From Rufibacter roseus (GTDB taxonomy: Bacteria > Bacteroidota > Bacteroidia > Cytophagales > Hymenobacteraceae): DNA of 64,000 bases. The notes below the pieces were generated by a model. The model was given only the letters and a program-made list of their open reading frames with translations. It made no database searches and was not told the origin of the DNA. The position numbers were made by a program, and so were the translations under genes. Positions 8,669 to 17,091 of this stretch are shown here, piece after piece; within the stretch, counting starts at the first letter, position 1, and each line of letters opens with the position of its first letter. The stretch covers positions 124,001-188,000 of the forward strand of contig NZ_LRML01000006.1 in NCBI RefSeq assembly GCF_001647285.1. The letters are read 5' to 3'.

Positions 8669-10666
8669 ATGAAAAGACTTCTAACCACACTTTTGCTGTG
8701 CTGGGGGGGAGATGCCATTGCGCAGCAGTCAGTTATAGACAGTTTGCGCAATGAATTAGAACGGACCCTTTCAGATTCAGGCCGTGTGGTACTTTTAAAC
8801 CATATAGGTGAACAGTATACTAAATTTGATCCAAAAAAATCCATAGAGACATCAGTAGAAGCCGAGAAACTAGCCTCAAAAATAAATTTTCTGAAAGGAA
8901 GAGCTCAAGCGCTGAACTATAGGGGAGTTGCTTACCTAATCACGTCAGAGTACGGCAAGGCCATGACTGCCCACCAGCAAGCCCTCAAAATCAGAGAGCA
9001 GATTAATGATTCAGTAGGCGTGGTCAATTCTTACGTGAACTTGGGCAACACCTATTTTAGGAACAACGAAATAGACAAGGCACTGTCAATTTATAAGCAA
9101 GGGATTACGTATGCCCAGCGTATAAATGATAAAAAAGGATTAAGCCGCTTTTACAATAACATTGGCAGTGTGCTCAAGAGCAGGCAAGAGTTTAAAGAAG
9201 CCCTGCCATATTTTCAGAAAGCAGCTGCGCTCAAAGAAGAGCTGAATGATAAAAGGGGATATGCGGTATCTCTACAGCACATAGGCGGATTGAATGCCGA
9301 GACTGGAGCCTTACAAAAGGCTCTGGAGAATATGAACAAGTCCCTTCTGATTTACAGGGAGCTGGAAGACTTGCCAGGGGAAATCAATGTGCTCAGAGAT
9401 ATATCAGACGTTTACCGCTACCAGAAGAATTACACCAAAGCCCTTGAGGCATCTAAAAGAAGTCTTTCTCTAGCTCAAAAAATCAATTCTACCTTAGATG
9501 TGGCCTTGTCAGCTGATCAGGTGCATGAGATATATGCATTGCAAGGGAATTACAGATACGCCTATGAAAACCTGTTAATTCGTTCTTACGCCACAGATAC
9601 CCTCCACTCAAACAGGCGTAGAGCACTGGTGGCCGAGGCCGAGGCTAAATATGAAGCCGAAAAACGGGACCTAGAAAACCAGAAGCTTTTAGCTGAGCAG
9701 GAGCATGACAAGAAAGAATTGGCTCACCAAGCCAAATTGCAGCAGTTAAACTGGATAGCCTGGGGAGCAACTTTGTCTCTATTTTTTGTACTGTCTTTCA
9801 GTTGGTTTAAACTGCGGTCCCGCAACAGGGCTCTAAAGGTAATAAACAAAAAGGTGAAGCGGCAAAACCATGAAATTTATGAGCAAAAAAACTCAATTGA
9901 AAAGCAAGAACGCCTGGTGCGGCAGCAACGCGATGAGCTTGAAAAACTGAACGCGTTCAAAAACAAAATCTTCTCTATCATTTCTCATGATTTAAGAAGC
10001 CCCTTCGCTTCAGTACAAGCTCTTTTTTACTTAGCCGACAATAACTCAATGAATGATCAGGAGTTTAAAAGGCTGTTCCAGATGCTGGGCAAAGACTATG
10101 ACAACGCCACCAATTTACTTGACAATCTGTTGGTTTGGGCTAAATCCCAAATGGCCGGAGCCAGTATTACCTACGAGCAGCTGAACGTGCAACAATTAGC
10201 GGAAGAAAGTGTCACCCAGATGATGCACAGCGCCGAGCTAAAGCAGATTACCTTGTTTAACGCAGTACCCGCGTCTGTTGCCATTACCAGTGATCATGAA
10301 CGGCTAAACTTTGTAGTCCGGAACCTGGTCATGAATGCCATTAAATTTACTCCGGCAGGAGGTAGTGTAACCATAGGCGCTACGGATTTGGAAAAAGAGG
10401 TGATTATAAACGTGACAGACACTGGCAAAGGCATGACAGAAAAGGAGATGTCGTTCCTTTTTACTGAAAAACGCTATTCCACCGCCGGTACTTTAAACGA
10501 AAAAGGAACTGGTTTGGGCTTACTGCTATGCCGCGAACTGCTGGAAAGTATTAATGCCAGCATCACGGTTGAAAGTGAAGTGGGGAAAGGCAGCACCTTT
10601 TACTTACGAGTACCTAAGCCTAAAGTAGAAAATCTTATTTTAAAAGGTGAAGCAATAAGCGTATAA
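8669..10666 (+). CDS. TPR sensor histidine kinase
   Basis: Membrane histidine kinase of 665 residues. A signal peptide (1-19, ending near IAQQ) is followed by TPR repeats between about residues 35 and 310, a coiled stretch, one membrane helix (about 361-380) and a second coiled coil. The HisKA domain has the phospho-acceptor H440 in IFSIISHDLRSPFAS. The HATPase domain has the N box around N556, DTGKGM and GTGLGLLL. The sensor part is therefore periplasmic. No response regulator gene is adjacent, so the partner is unknown. It lies between pncA and pncB, but no functional link is shown. Confidence 0.92.
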   Translation: MKRLLTTLLLCWGGDAIAQQSVIDSLRNELERTLSDSGRVVLLNHIGEQYTKFDPKKSIETSVEAEKLASKINFLKGRAQALNYRGVAYLITSEYGKAMTAHQQALKIREQINDSVGVVNSYVNLGNTYFRNNEIDKALSIYKQGITYAQRINDKKGLSRFYNNIGSVLKSRQEFKEALPYFQKAAALKEELNDKRGYAVSLQHIGGLNAETGALQKALENMNKSLLIYRELEDLPGEINVLRDISDVYRYQKNYTKALEASKRSLSLAQKINSTLDVALSADQVHEIYALQGNYRYAYENLLIRSYATDTLHSNRRRALVAEAEAKYEAEKRDLENQKLLAEQEHDKKELAHQAKLQQLNWIAWGATLSLFFVLSFSWFKLRSRNRALKVINKKVKRQNHEIYEQKNSIEKQERLVRQQRDELEKLNAFKNKIFSIISHDLRSPFASVQALFYLADNNSMNDQEFKRLFQMLGKDYDNATNLLDNLLVWAKSQMAGASITYEQLNVQQLAEESVTQMMHSAELKQITLFNAVPASVAITSDHERLNFVVRNLVMNAIKFTPAGGSVTIGATDLEKEVIINVTDTGKGMTEKEMSFLFTEKRYSTAGTLNEKGTGLGLLLCRELLESINASITVESEVGKGSTFYLRVPKPKVENLILKGEAISV

Positions 10667-10677
10667 GGGCTACAGAA

Positions 10678-10727
10678 AGCACCTGTTTTGGCGTTATTTT
10701 TCATAAAACAGCGCTAAAACAGGTGCT
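10678..10727. repeat. GTTTT palindrome, copy 4
   Basis: AGCACCTGTTTTGGCG faces CGCTAAAACAGGTGCT, nearly perfectly paired. It sits between the tail-to-tail kinase and pncB genes, where it could end transcription from both sides. Confidence 0.85.
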
Positions 10728-10762
10728 TTTGAATTTAGTATATCTGTATAACAGACTGGGCT

Positions 10763-12247
10763 TTAGTCATGGTTTTTCTGCTGCTCTGTTTTTCTGAGAT
10801 GTATTACCAGATTCATTTTCTGGTCATGTAATTTAGCTTCTAACCCTACCTTGTAAGCATGAGGATTTAAAAATCTTCTGTACGTTTCGTGCAGCAGCCC
10901 AAGCTGTTGCTTTGTGCGATTCTGTATTTCAGTTAAAGAAGGAGAGGAGTATACCTTTTGTCCTTTCTGGAAAATGGGCACCAACAGATCTTCTGAAGTA
11001 CAGTCTGCGGCAAAGATTTTCCGCTGGGTAGGGTCATTGGGGTGCACCATGGTTGCCGGTGTTTCCACGCCCAGAGGTTCAGAATAAATCATGTCACCCA
11101 CAATGGCGCCGTTTTTATAGAACCTGCGAACCTGCAACACACCTGGAGTAGAAACTTTTACTAACTGTTCTGACAGCTTCACCTTGAACTCCCAGTTTCC
11201 CTCAGCATCTTTTAAGGCAGCCAATTTATAGACACCACCTAAGGCGGGTTGGTCAAAAGCCGTAACCAATTTGGTGCCTATGCCCCAGGTATCAATCCGG
11301 GCACCCTGTGTTTTTAGACTCTGAATCAGGTATTCATCTAAATCATTACTTGCCAGTATAGAAACCTCAGGGAAACCAGCCTCGTCCAAGATTTTCCGCC
11401 CCTCAATGCTCAAATAGGCCAAGTCACCCGAATCTAGTCTGATGCCCTTTAACTCACTGCCGTTTTCCCGCATTTGCTTGGCAACTTCTACCGCTTTTCT
11501 TATTCCCTCTAAGGTATTGTAGGTGTCTACCAGAAAAATAGAATCGTGCGGAAAGACTTGGGCATAGGCAGCAAAAGCCGTTTGTTCTTCTTTAAAGGAC
11601 ATAATCCAACTATGGGCGTGGGTGCCTTTAACCGGAATTCCATACAGGTGCCCCGCCAATACGTTTGACGTACCTACCACGCCGCCTATAAAAGCTGCCC
11701 TGGTGGCAGACAGTGCCCCGTCAGGACCTTGGGCGCGGCGCATGCCAAATTCTATAACTCTGTCGCCTTGGGCTGCATCAACTATACGGGCTGCCTTAGT
11801 GGCTATAAGAGATTGAAAATTAATGATGGTGAGCAAAGGTGTTTCCAGCAACTGGCACTGCAGAATGGGACCCTTTATCCGCAGCAAAGGTTCATTGGGA
11901 AACACCAAGGTTCCTTCCGGTACGGCTTCCACATCGCACTCAAAAGACATGTTTTTCAGATACTCCAGAAAGCCTTCATCAAACAGCGGTTGTTCTTTAC
12001 TGCCGGTCAGGCTTTGTAAGTAGGCAATGTCTTCCTGTTCAAATTTAAACTGCTGTAAGAGATCTATGGCATCTTCTAAGCCAGCACTAATGGTGTACCC
12101 ACCCTCAAAAGGATTCTTCCGGAAATATAAATGAAAGACCGCCTCCTGCTCATGCATTTTATTTTTCCAATAGCCTTGAGCCATGGCGATCTGGTACATA
12201 TCAGTGAGCAAAGCCAGGGAAGGTCGAAATCGTTGGGTCAGGTTCAT
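10763..12247 (-). CDS. pncB: Nicotinate phosphoribosyltransferase
   Basis: Couples nicotinate with PRPP to form nicotinate mononucleotide, the entry step of the Preiss-Handler NAD pathway. 494 residues from the ATG at 12247 (MNLTQRFRPSLALLTDMYQ). The frame is open for another 51 codons upstream, but that part is low-complexity and unlike the family, so I prefer 12247. Family features include FRKNPFEGGY, the central EFGMRRAQGPDGA and IRLDSGDLAYLS, the region around the phosphoribosyl-binding site. With pncA it provides nicotinamide salvage. Confidence 0.95.
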   Translation of the reverse strand: MNLTQRFRPSLALLTDMYQIAMAQGYWKNKMHEQEAVFHLYFRKNPFEGGYTISAGLEDAIDLLQQFKFEQEDIAYLQSLTGSKEQPLFDEGFLEYLKNMSFECDVEAVPEGTLVFPNEPLLRIKGPILQCQLLETPLLTIINFQSLIATKAARIVDAAQGDRVIEFGMRRAQGPDGALSATRAAFIGGVVGTSNVLAGHLYGIPVKGTHAHSWIMSFKEEQTAFAAYAQVFPHDSIFLVDTYNTLEGIRKAVEVAKQMRENGSELKGIRLDSGDLAYLSIEGRKILDEAGFPEVSILASNDLDEYLIQSLKTQGARIDTWGIGTKLVTAFDQPALGGVYKLAALKDAEGNWEFKVKLSEQLVKVSTPGVLQVRRFYKNGAIVGDMIYSEPLGVETPATMVHPNDPTQRKIFAADCTSEDLLVPIFQKGQKVYSSPSLTEIQNRTKQQLGLLHETYRRFLNPHAYKVGLEAKLHDQKMNLVIHLRKTEQQKNHD

Positions 12248-12584
12248 GGCTATGGGTTTATGAAATGGTCTGTGACAAAAGTAATAGATTAGATATAACT
12301 CTTTCCCTCTTACGAACCTGTGCAAGATTATACTGTTGATTTGGTAGCAACTCAGTTTTTTAACTATCACACATAGATTAATAGTTACATAAAAGTTCAA
12401 AATAGTGCCTGAAGCTTATTGTTAATATTTTTATAAAATAATAGCATATATAAAAGGTATTTATATTAAAAATGTAACAAAACAACAACTTTTTGAATTT
12501 ATGCTAGTATAAGAAGGAGGGGGAATACCATACGTGCTTGTGTGTTTTGAAGAATTATTGTTGGTCACATTTAAACTTACTTAA
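12248..12584. other. AT-rich intergenic spacer, no gene seen
   Basis: A divergent spacer between pncB (minus) and the small membrane protein gene (plus). It is very AT-rich from about 12410 to 12500 and should hold promoters for both genes, but no clear TTTG/TAnnTTTG pair was found. Confidence 0.5.
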
Positions 12585-12917
12585 ATGGAAAATAAGCATT
12601 ATCCCAATCTGATCGCGTTCGCATTTTTCGCTGGTCTATTTTTAATGGTTTTCACTACTGAAGACAGTGATGCCGCCGCTACCCGTCTTGTCGCCTATTT
12701 ACTTCTATCATGCGTTAGCGCAATTGGAGCAATCTATTGGGACGAGATAAAAGAGTTTGTTCATAACAGAACCAATCCGGTTACAAAAATTGATGCAGTT
12801 CTCTCAGACGCCGAGAAGTTCTCAGAAGAATTTGGTGAAGTTTATGTTATGGCAGACAAACTGAAGCAAAAAAAGAAAGCAAAAAAAGGAGAAGCTGTTG
12901 CACCTAAAAAAAGCTAA
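12585..12917 (+). CDS. Small two-helix membrane protein
   Basis: 110 residues, family not recognised. Two hydrophobic segments (about 9-23 and 33-52) are followed by a cytoplasm-like charged tail that is very rich in lysine at the end (KLKQKKKAKKGEAVAPKK). ATG 12585 and a terminator 30 bp after the stop support a real single-gene unit. Function unknown. Confidence 0.7.
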   Translation: MENKHYPNLIAFAFFAGLFLMVFTTEDSDAAATRLVAYLLLSCVSAIGAIYWDEIKEFVHNRTNPVTKIDAVLSDAEKFSEEFGEVYVMADKLKQKKKAKKGEAVAPKKS

Positions 12918-12947
12918 ACTTTTTAATTCCTTTTGAAAGCATTATGC

Positions 12948-12986
12948 AAAAAAGCCCCTCTACTAGTGGAGGGGCTTTTTGTTTTT
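12948..12986 (+). terminator. Intrinsic terminator
   Basis: AAAAAGCCCCTC pairs with GAGGGGCTTTTT around loop TACTAGTG and runs into more T. It ends the small membrane protein transcript. Confidence 0.9.
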
Positions 12987-13079
12987 CTGTAAGAAATCGA
13001 AAGTGTGGGTAGTTAGTAAGCTCAAATTTGAAAAAATATTTGCCTTATATTGCCAACTACTACTCTCAAACCGTTTGCC

Positions 13080-14264
13080 ATGAACCGCTCAACTGCCCTC
13101 CTTTTTTCTTCTGCTCTTTTGCTCGCCTCTTGCACCACTAACTATCAAACACTTCACCAAAAAGCCATTCTGGTAGACACCCATAACGATGTGCTGTCAC
13201 AGGTGGTCATGGAGGGGCACTCGGTAGAGCATGATTTAACAGGCAAGGCACATACAGATTTAGTCCGCATGCAGAAAGGTGGAGTGGATGTACAGCTCTT
13301 TGCGGTTTTCAGTGACGAAACGTACGGCCCTGGCCGCGCCTTTAGATTCGCGAATGACCAGATAGATTCCCTAGAGGCCATTGTGCGCAGAAATCCTGAG
13401 AAGCTGCAACTGGTGTACACTCCGGCTCAAATGCGGGAAGCAGTGAAGCAGAATAAAATTGCCGCTCTTACCGGAGTGGAAGGCGGACACATGATAGAAG
13501 ACAACCTCGACAACCTGAACAAACTGTATGCCCGAGGTGTGCGCTACCTTACGCTTACCTGGAACAACAGCACTTCCTGGGCCTCATCGGCCGCCGATGA
13601 AACCAAGGGTAGTGGCTACAACGGAAAGAAAGGCCTAAACGATTTCGGAAAACAGGTGGTGACGCGCATGAACGAATTAGGTATGATGGTGGACCTGTCG
13701 CACGTGGGGGAGCAAACCTTCTGGGACGCCATTGAAACCTCTACCAAACCTGTATTGGTATCGCACAGCTCAGCCTATGCCTTTAGCCCGCACCCGCGCA
13801 ATCTTAAAGATGACCAGATCAAAGCCGTTGGTAACAACGGAGGTGTCATTCATATCAACTTCTTTTCAGAATTTCTGGACAGTGCCTACACCAAAAGGCT
13901 TCGCACCTTTATGACCAAGCACGATGCCGAGATAAAGGAAATGCGCCAGCAAGGCATGGATGGAATGGAGCTAAGGCAGGCACTGTTCACAAAATACCCC
14001 ACAGAATCTGCCAACATCAACCCTCCGCTTTCACTCCTGATAGATCATATTGACCACGTGGTAAAACTAGCGGGAATTGATCATGTGGGGCTGGGCTCTG
14101 ATTATGATGGTATTACTTCAGCACCTTCTGGTCTAGAAGATGTAAGTACATATCCGCTCATCACGAAAGCACTGCTGGAGCGAGGGTACAAGAAAAAGGA
14201 TGTAGAGAAAATACTAGGTGGAAATTTCATCAGAGTTTGGCTGGCGAACGAGCCAACTAAATAA
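13080..14264 (+). CDS. Membrane dipeptidase (peptidase M19) lipoprotein
   Basis: Zinc dipeptidase of the renal dipeptidase (M19) family, 394 residues from ATG 13080. A TTG 30 bp upstream is open in frame, but the ATG starts a proper lipoprotein signal MNRSTALLFSSALLLASC with lipobox LASC. Metal-site motifs are DTHNDVL near residue 30, GVEGGH, the histidine in DLSHVG, VSHSSAYAF and GLGSDYDG near the end. It would cleave dipeptides outside the cytoplasmic membrane. The stop codon touches a palindromic repeat shared with the oppositely oriented next gene. Confidence 0.93.
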   Translation: MNRSTALLFSSALLLASCTTNYQTLHQKAILVDTHNDVLSQVVMEGHSVEHDLTGKAHTDLVRMQKGGVDVQLFAVFSDETYGPGRAFRFANDQIDSLEAIVRRNPEKLQLVYTPAQMREAVKQNKIAALTGVEGGHMIEDNLDNLNKLYARGVRYLTLTWNNSTSWASSAADETKGSGYNGKKGLNDFGKQVVTRMNELGMMVDLSHVGEQTFWDAIETSTKPVLVSHSSAYAFSPHPRNLKDDQIKAVGNNGGVIHINFFSEFLDSAYTKRLRTFMTKHDAEIKEMRQQGMDGMELRQALFTKYPTESANINPPLSLLIDHIDHVVKLAGIDHVGLGSDYDGITSAPSGLEDVSTYPLITKALLERGYKKKDVEKILGGNFIRVWLANEPTK

Positions 14265-14316
14265 ACTATCTGTTTCAGGGCTGTTTTTGCGAAAACAGAC
14301 CTGAAACAGATAGTTT
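14263..14316. repeat. GTTTT palindrome, copy 5 (variant arms)
   Basis: Outer arms ACTATCTGTTTCAGG and CCTGAAACAGATAGT pair perfectly but read GTTTC instead of GTTTT, so both sides changed together. It starts on the dipeptidase stop codon and fills the tail-to-tail gap. Confidence 0.88.
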
Positions 14317-14328
14317 TGTGACAGTTGT

Positions 14329-15144
14329 TTACTGAAGCACTTGACTTATCCTTTCAAACAAGCTGCTATCTACTGACAGGGTTATTCCTTCTAGAGAATT
14401 GATGACTCTGAAGCCGGTCACGTTTCCTCCAAAGGTTAATTCTGCTTCGTGTATAGCCTGGGGTACAAACAAACCTTCCTCCATTTTAAAGCTGGTTTGA
14501 GTAGCCCATCTTAACAGTTTCCTCCGCATGATTCCGTTTAAACAACCTGTTTCTAAGGCTGGTGTATAGAGTGTATTATCTTTTAGCCAAAAGATGTTAG
14601 AGTAGGTCAGTTCCGCCACGTGCCCGAGCGGACTAAGCAATATTAGGTCTTCTAGCTGCCTTTCCGTTTTCTCTTGGCTTGCCAACACGTAAACAGGAGA
14701 ATTTATGCCTTTGAAAGAGGAAAAGGGAGAGGGTATAGTGCGAATAGATTGGCAGACATCTACAGAGATTGGCGCCATGGCTAGTTCTTGAGTAGGCTGA
14801 GCCGTGAGAAGCCAATCAGCTTGATTCTGTTCTGGGGTATAAAGTCCGGCTCCAGAACGCCATACTTTCAGCTTTATTCTGGCAAAGGCGCCACCCTTAT
14901 TCTGCGCTGCAAGCTTCTTCACTACCTCCGGAAAATCATTGTTCAAAAGCTCAGCAGGCAGATCAATTTTTAATACCGCCGCAGCCTCCTTTATTCTTTC
15001 CAGGTGCTCTTGCCAAAACCTTACCTGTCCGTCCTTCAGAATAATCGTTTCAAAAAAACCGTCATTGTACTGGAACGCCCGATTTGAGAGCGGCAGCCGT
15101 AGTTCAGACTCTTGTATAGATTGGCCGTTGTAGATTAGGAACAC
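14329..15144 (-). CDS. Class IV aminotransferase (aminodeoxychorismate lyase-like)
   Basis: PLP enzyme of the branched-chain aminotransferase / 4-amino-4-deoxychorismate lyase fold, 271 residues. Family marks are GFFETIILKDGQVRFWQEHL at the N-terminus, a lysine in SSFKGINSPVYVLA that fits the PLP lysine, ELTYSNIFWLK and GCLNGIMRRKLL. The length fits PabC (folate synthesis) or D-amino-acid transaminase better than BCAT (about 350). No pabA/pabB genes are adjacent, so the substrate remains open. Confidence 0.85.
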   Translation of the reverse strand: MFLIYNGQSIQESELRLPLSNRAFQYNDGFFETIILKDGQVRFWQEHLERIKEAAAVLKIDLPAELLNNDFPEVVKKLAAQNKGGAFARIKLKVWRSGAGLYTPEQNQADWLLTAQPTQELAMAPISVDVCQSIRTIPSPFSSFKGINSPVYVLASQEKTERQLEDLILLSPLGHVAELTYSNIFWLKDNTLYTPALETGCLNGIMRRKLLRWATQTSFKMEEGLFVPQAIHEAELTFGGNVTGFRVINSLEGITLSVDSSLFERISQVLQ

Positions 15145-15150
15145 TTCTAT

Positions 15151-15171
15151 TAATTAGGAATTGGAAATCAA
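15151..15171. repeat. Heptad repeat between aminotransferase and dprA
   Basis: TAATTAG, GAATTGG, AAATCAA: a short run with a 7-bp period that is the complement type of the run before thyA. It overlaps the last codons of dprA. Confidence 0.3.
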
Positions 15172-16319
15172 ACTAATCCATATAATTTACCTGGCATAGC
15201 CTTTATCATCCCGCTCATCTCTAAAGTAAACAGAACCGAAGACAATTGACCCATTGAAAAATCGGTGTTGCGGCTTAATACATCAATGTGCGTAGGGCCA
15301 GCATGCTGCAGCACCTGCAGAACTTTCTGTTCGTCTTCCGAGAAAGCGGTTAAATCAAGAGTTGGTTCTGCTTTTGCAACAGCGCCGGGTGCCAGTGCTT
15401 TATCCCAGTTCAGGAGCTCTACCAAGTCTTGATGTTTTGTATAAGGCACTGCCTTCAGGCTTTTAATTAATTGGTTTGTACCTTCCGATGTTTCAGAAGT
15501 AATGGGGCCGGGCACTGCCATTACTTCTCGGTCGTAGCCGTGGGCAATATCCGCTGAAATAAGCGAACCTCCTTTATTCGTAGATTCAACCACAATGGTA
15601 CAATCAGACATGCCGGCAATAATGCGGTTGCGGGAAGGAAAACGAGGCGCGTCAGGCTTGGTGCCGAAGGGGAACTCAGAAAGTAAGCCGCCATTCTGCA
15701 CCATCTTCTCCGCATCACGGGTGTGTTGGGTAGGGTAAACGGTTTCTACGCTGTTAGCCATCACACCAACGGTGGGTACACCAGCTTTAAGTGCCGCACG
15801 ATGCGCAATAATGTCTATTCCGTAGGCCAGACCACTTACCACCAGCGCTTCATGTTGCACCAGATCCTGCACCATGCGTTCCGTAACTATTCTGCCATAC
15901 TCGGTGCTTTTACGCGTGCCTACAATGCTAATGACTTTCTGCGCATTCAAATCAGCGGTGCCTTTGTAATACAACAGGAGTGGGGCATCGGGTAAATCGC
16001 GGAGCCGGTCAGGGTAAGCAGGATTGGTGTAATACAGCAGTTGTACTTCTTCGGCTTCCGCTTTTTTGATTATTTCTTCAGCCTCCCGCAAAGCTGAGGA
16101 TTTATAGGAGAGAAGGTTCCGGAGAACTGTGGTTCCTACACGAGGCAACTGGGCTAATCTTTCCTGAGACGCAGAAAACACGGCCTCAGCAGATCCAAAC
16201 CCTTTTACCAAAGTACGCGCCGTTCCTCCGCCCACGTGCGGTATCAGCGGTAAAGCCACCTGGTAAAGCAAATCCTTCGGATTTGAGTCCTGAGTCTTGA
16301 GTCGCGAGTCCTGAGTCAT
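15168..16319 (-). CDS. dprA: DNA-processing protein DprA
   Basis: Single-stranded DNA-binding protein that loads RecA on incoming DNA during natural transformation. 383 residues. An N-terminal helix-hairpin-like region (LIPHVGGGTARTLV) precedes the Rossmann-like domain with IVGTRKSTEYG, SGLAYGIDIIAHRAAL, FPSRNRIIAGMSD and NKGGSLISA. A winged-helix-like C-terminal region ends the protein. The first residues (MTQDSRLKTQDS) are encoded by a 7-bp repeat array, and no other ATG precedes the conserved region. Either the repeat supplies the start or an internal TTG is used. Confidence 0.95.
   Translation of the reverse strand: MTQDSRLKTQDSNPKDLLYQVALPLIPHVGGGTARTLVKGFGSAEAVFSASQERLAQLPRVGTTVLRNLLSYKSSALREAEEIIKKAEAEEVQLLYYTNPAYPDRLRDLPDAPLLLYYKGTADLNAQKVISIVGTRKSTEYGRIVTERMVQDLVQHEALVVSGLAYGIDIIAHRAALKAGVPTVGVMANSVETVYPTQHTRDAEKMVQNGGLLSEFPFGTKPDAPRFPSRNRIIAGMSDCTIVVESTNKGGSLISADIAHGYDREVMAVPGPITSETSEGTNQLIKSLKAVPYTKHQDLVELLNWDKALAPGAVAKAEPTLDLTAFSEDEQKVLQVLQHAGPTHIDVLSRNTDFSMGQLSSVLFTLEMSGMIKAMPGKLYGLV
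16285..16319. repeat. 35-bp heptad array (GAGTCnn), left arm A
   Basis: Exactly five 7-bp units: GAGTCCT, GAGTCTT, GAGTCGC, GAGTCCT, GAGTCAT. The last unit includes the complement of the dprA start codon. It pairs in inverted orientation with 16436-16470. Confidence 0.85.
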
Positions 16320-16360
16320 GAAATTTTAGTACGGCAAGAAACAGGCGAGAGTTGATGAGG

Positions 16361-16400
16361 GTCTTTTAGGTCTGTTTTCCTGAAAACAGGCCCAAAACAT
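16361..16400. repeat. GTTTT palindrome, copy 6
   Basis: CTTTTAGGTCTGTTTTC faces GAAAACAGGCCCAAAA. It lies midway between the two inverted 35-bp heptad arrays, downstream of the MerR gene. Confidence 0.82.
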
Positions 16401-16435
16401 AAAAGAGATTATAACTGTATTGCTGAATATTAATC

Positions 16436-16470
16436 CCGACTCAAGACTCACGACTCGCGACTCAGGACTA
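16436..16470. repeat. 35-bp heptad array (GAGTCnn, inverted), right arm A
   Basis: Read on the minus strand the five units are TAGTCCT, GAGTCGC, GAGTCGT, GAGTCTT, GAGTCGG. It mirrors the array at 16285-16319 with the same unit type and the same length. Confidence 0.85.
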
Positions 16471-16482
16471 GCCCGCCAGGGC

Positions 16483-16821
16483 CTAAGGCAGTTGTGATTT
16501 AATGCTGATCAAGAATTCTTTGACCTTCTCCAGGCTCTGGATCATCTCAAACTTCTCTTTTACCTGCACACCGCGTGTCTTGAGCATTTCGCGGGCACCT
16601 TGTATGGTATAACCACGCTCCTTCACCAGGTGGTACACAAAGCGCAGGTTCTCAATATCTTTTGGAGAGAACAGGCGGTTGCCTTTCTTGTTTTTCTTGG
16701 GCTTCAGAATATCAAACTCCGTTTCCCAGAACCTAATCAGGGAAGGAGCTACCTCAAACATGGCGGCTACTTCGCCAATGCTGTAGTATTGTTTTTCTAT
16801 GTCTCGTTCTTTGTAAGGCAC
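16483..16821 (-). CDS. MerR-family transcriptional regulator
   Basis: 112 residues. The N-terminal winged helix-turn-helix is typical of MerR proteins: YSIGEVAAMFEVAPSLIRFW, then the wing with KGNRLFSPKDIENLRFVYHL. A helix with a coiled-coil look follows and can dimerise. No cysteine cluster or ligand domain is seen, so an effector cannot be named. Orthologues of this short form are common in Bacteroidota. It is divergent from alaS across a repeat-rich spacer. Confidence 0.9.
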   Translation of the reverse strand: MPYKERDIEKQYYSIGEVAAMFEVAPSLIRFWETEFDILKPKKNKKGNRLFSPKDIENLRFVYHLVKERGYTIQGAREMLKTRGVQVKEKFEMIQSLEKVKEFLISIKSQLP

Positions 16822-16830
16822 TTTTCTTGA

Positions 16831-16865
16831 AGTTCTGAGTCTTTAGTTCTGAGTTCTGAGTCTGG
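16831..16865. repeat. 35-bp heptad array (AGTTCTG type), left arm B
   Basis: Five 7-bp units AGTTCTG, AGTCTTT, AGTTCTG, AGTTCTG, AGTCTGG. It forms an inverted pair with 16878-16912 across a 12-bp loop and begins 9 bp upstream of the MerR start. Confidence 0.85.
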
Positions 16866-16877
16866 TAAATTCTTGTG

Positions 16878-16912
16878 CCGACTCAGGACTCAAGACTCAG
16901 AACTCAGGACTC
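16878..16912. repeat. 35-bp heptad array (inverted), right arm B
   Basis: On the minus strand it reads GAGTCCT, GAGTTCT, GAGTCTT, GAGTCCT, GAGTCGG: five heptads, 35 bp. It is directly followed by palindrome copy 7. Confidence 0.85.
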
Positions 16913-16913
16913 T

Positions 16914-16953
16914 CTTGTTTTTGGCTTATTTTCTGAAAAACAGGCTGAAAACG
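16914..16953. repeat. GTTTT palindrome, copy 7
   Basis: TTGTTTTTGGCTTATTTTC faces GAAAAACAGGCTGAAAAC. One of the few copies in a divergent (promoter-side) spacer, between the MerR gene and alaS. Confidence 0.75.
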
Positions 16954-17091
16954 CCATACAAGCACCTGCTATTTGCTAAAAAAGCTTACTTTTGCAAATG
17001 CGGCAAGGAGCAATGGAGGGGCAAAAATTCGCTTTTTCTTTCGCATTTACAATACCTTGCGCCACTTATACCAAAGCAATTATTTAGATAC

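Noticed and set aside
12248..12400. 51-codon upstream extension of pncB
   Set aside because: Family N-terminus begins at 12247; the extension is low-complexity and AT-rich.
16285..16912. Possible CRISPR array
   Set aside because: Repeats are 7-bp units in short 35-bp blocks with inverted partners, not ~30-bp repeats with unique spacers, and no cas genes are near.
16987..16994. TACTTTTG as an alaS promoter
   Set aside because: It fits the -7 box, but no TTTG occurs at the expected 17-23 bp distance; left as unproven.
16873..17091. In-frame upstream extension of alaS
   Set aside because: It reads through heptad and palindrome repeats and has no likeness to alanyl-tRNA synthetases; ATG 17092 gives the conserved N-terminus.
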